Positions 14,640 through 15,383 of a stretch of DNA of 15,383 nt are shown here, piece by piece; position 1 is the stretch's first letter; every line of letters begins with the position of its first letter. Made by a program: the position numbers and the translations under genes. The stretch spans positions 1 to 15,383 of the forward strand of contig JBFKDP010000060.1 of the NCBI GenBank assembly GCA_041619575.1, given 5' to 3'. The notes under the pieces were generated by a model. The model ran no database searches. It worked only from the letters and a program-made list of their open reading frames with translations, and had not been told where the DNA came from. Origin of the DNA: Litorivivens sp041619575. GTDB lineage: Bacteria; Pseudomonadota; Gammaproteobacteria; Pseudomonadales; Spongiibacteraceae.

Positions 14640-15383
14640 CTAGGTAGCCTTGCGCACATCCAGAACAACGCTGGCCAGAGCAGCCCCCTGCTCCTCCTGC
14701 ACAAAATGCCCGGCATCGGCGATTGTGCAATGCCACTCATTGCGCGCACCGGGGATTCTGCTGCGAAATACCTCCGCCCAGGCTGCAGTAGTTGGATCGC
14801 TGTCACTAAATGCCGTAACAAAAGGCTTTCGCCATTGCTCCAGTAACTGCCAGACGGCGCGATTTTCCCGCGTGCCCGGCATGTCTTCGCGAATTGGAAT
14901 CAGACTGGGAAATTCCAGGACGGCCGCCTTGTAGCTTGCATCGGGGAAGGGAGCGTCGTAGGCGCGCTTCTCGGCCTCGCCCAAGGCATTAACGCAGACG
15001 CCGCTGACAATCTCCGCTACCGGCAAATCATCAGCTGCGGCCGTCATTGACGCCCAGTTTTCAACCAGTTCACCCGGCCAGTCGGCAATGCCCTTTGGCG
15101 GCGCCTCACAGTTTGGCAACAAGGTATTTGCTGTGATGACACTGCTGAAACGATCCGGCATTTTCGCCAGGGTACTCAGACCAATAGGACCACCCCAGTC
15201 CTGACAGACCAGTAATAAGTCGCGCAAATCCAGCGCTTCGACAAAACTGGCCATCCAGCCCACAAAGCGCGCATAGGAGTAATCACTACGCTGGGGCAAC
15301 TTGTCCGAGCGTCCAAAGCCGATATGGTCGGGGGCCACTGCGCGATAGCCAGCGGCCACGACCGCCGCTATAACATGGCGATA
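14640..15383 (-). CDS. Haloalkane dehalogenase-type alpha/beta hydrolase (5' end beyond the right edge)
   Basis: The frame is open to the right edge: eight more codons, reading Y-R-H-V-I-A-A-V, precede the Met at 15359. That Met is internal, because the usual HGxP oxyanion region is missing and lies outside. Counting from it, 'APDHIGFGRSDK' (9-20) is the family's conserved loop. Nucleophile Asp54 sits in 'VCQDWGG', with Trp55 next to it as the first halide-binding Trp. The acid is Asp188 in 'FSDSDPTT' and the base is His218 in 'DAGHFVQEE'. The Asp-Trp pair after Gln is typical of subfamily I haloalkane dehalogenases, which split carbon-halogen bonds hydrolytically. A second halide-binding residue in the cap (perhaps Trp102) is not certain, so another hydrolase activity is possible. 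Same strand as the crotonase, probably co-transcribed. Confidence 0.85.
   Translation of the reverse strand, partial: YRHVIAAVVAAGYRAVAPDHIGFGRSDKLPQRSDYSYARFVGWMASFVEALDLRDLLLVCQDWGGPIGLSTLAKMPDRFSSVITANTLLPNCEAPPKGIADWPGELVENWASMTAAADDLPVAEIVSGVCVNALGEAEKRAYDAPFPDASYKAAVLEFPSLIPIREDMPGTRENRAVWQLLEQWRKPFVTAFSDSDPTTAAWAEVFRSRIPGARNEWHCTIADAGHFVQEEQGAALASVVLDVRKAT

Overview
The window holds a nearly complete Lap-type (LapA/BpfA-like) biofilm adhesion locus on the minus strand, followed by a small regulatory and housekeeping region and the ends of two metabolic genes. The gene families (LapBCDG, CsrA, tRNA-Arg with a UCG anticodon and encoded CCA, TolC/OmpA envelope proteins) point to a Gammaproteobacterium of moderate GC. 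The haloalkane dehalogenase plus crotonase pair and the gene set fit a marine lineage such as the Cellvibrionales/Halieaceae. That placement is inference, not read from a marker gene.

Region 1 (about 10290 down to 1, minus strand) reads in transcription order: a TolC-family outer-membrane protein fused to a TSP3-like linker, a cadherin-like domain and an OmpA peptidoglycan-binding domain; lapG (periplasmic calcium-dependent cysteine protease); lapD (inner-membrane c-di-GMP receptor); lapB (type I secretion ABC ATPase); lapC (HlyD-type adaptor); a LuxR-type regulator with a degenerate receiver; and the N-terminus of the giant adhesin lapA, which leaves the window at its left edge. Junctions are tight: lapG/lapD and lapD/lapB overlap by 4 nt, lapB/lapC are 5 nt apart, and lapC/luxR abut. 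This argues for one transcript, with lapA possibly also read from its own promoter in the 159-nt gap before it. In the known pathway, LapB-LapC-TolC export LapA, which stays anchored by its N-terminal retention module. At high c-di-GMP, LapD sequesters LapG; at low c-di-GMP, LapG cuts LapA and the cell detaches.

Region 2 (10289-11681) has a 376-nt gene-free stretch, a tRNA-Arg(UCG) on the plus strand, a small minus-strand pseudo-receiver protein lacking the phosphorylatable Asp and conserved Lys, and a 58-residue CsrA on the plus strand.

Region 3 (11687-13416, minus strand) is a probable two-gene envelope unit: a chalcone-isomerase-like periplasmic protein followed by an uncharacterised, probably outer-membrane beta-strand-rich protein. 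Its last gene converges on csrA with only 5 nt between stop codons.

Region 4 (13773 to the right edge, minus strand) carries an alpha/beta hydrolase of the haloalkane dehalogenase type (5' end outside the window) and, 60 nt downstream of it, a crotonase (enoyl-CoA hydratase/isomerase). No insertion sequences, CRISPR arrays or phage genes were seen.
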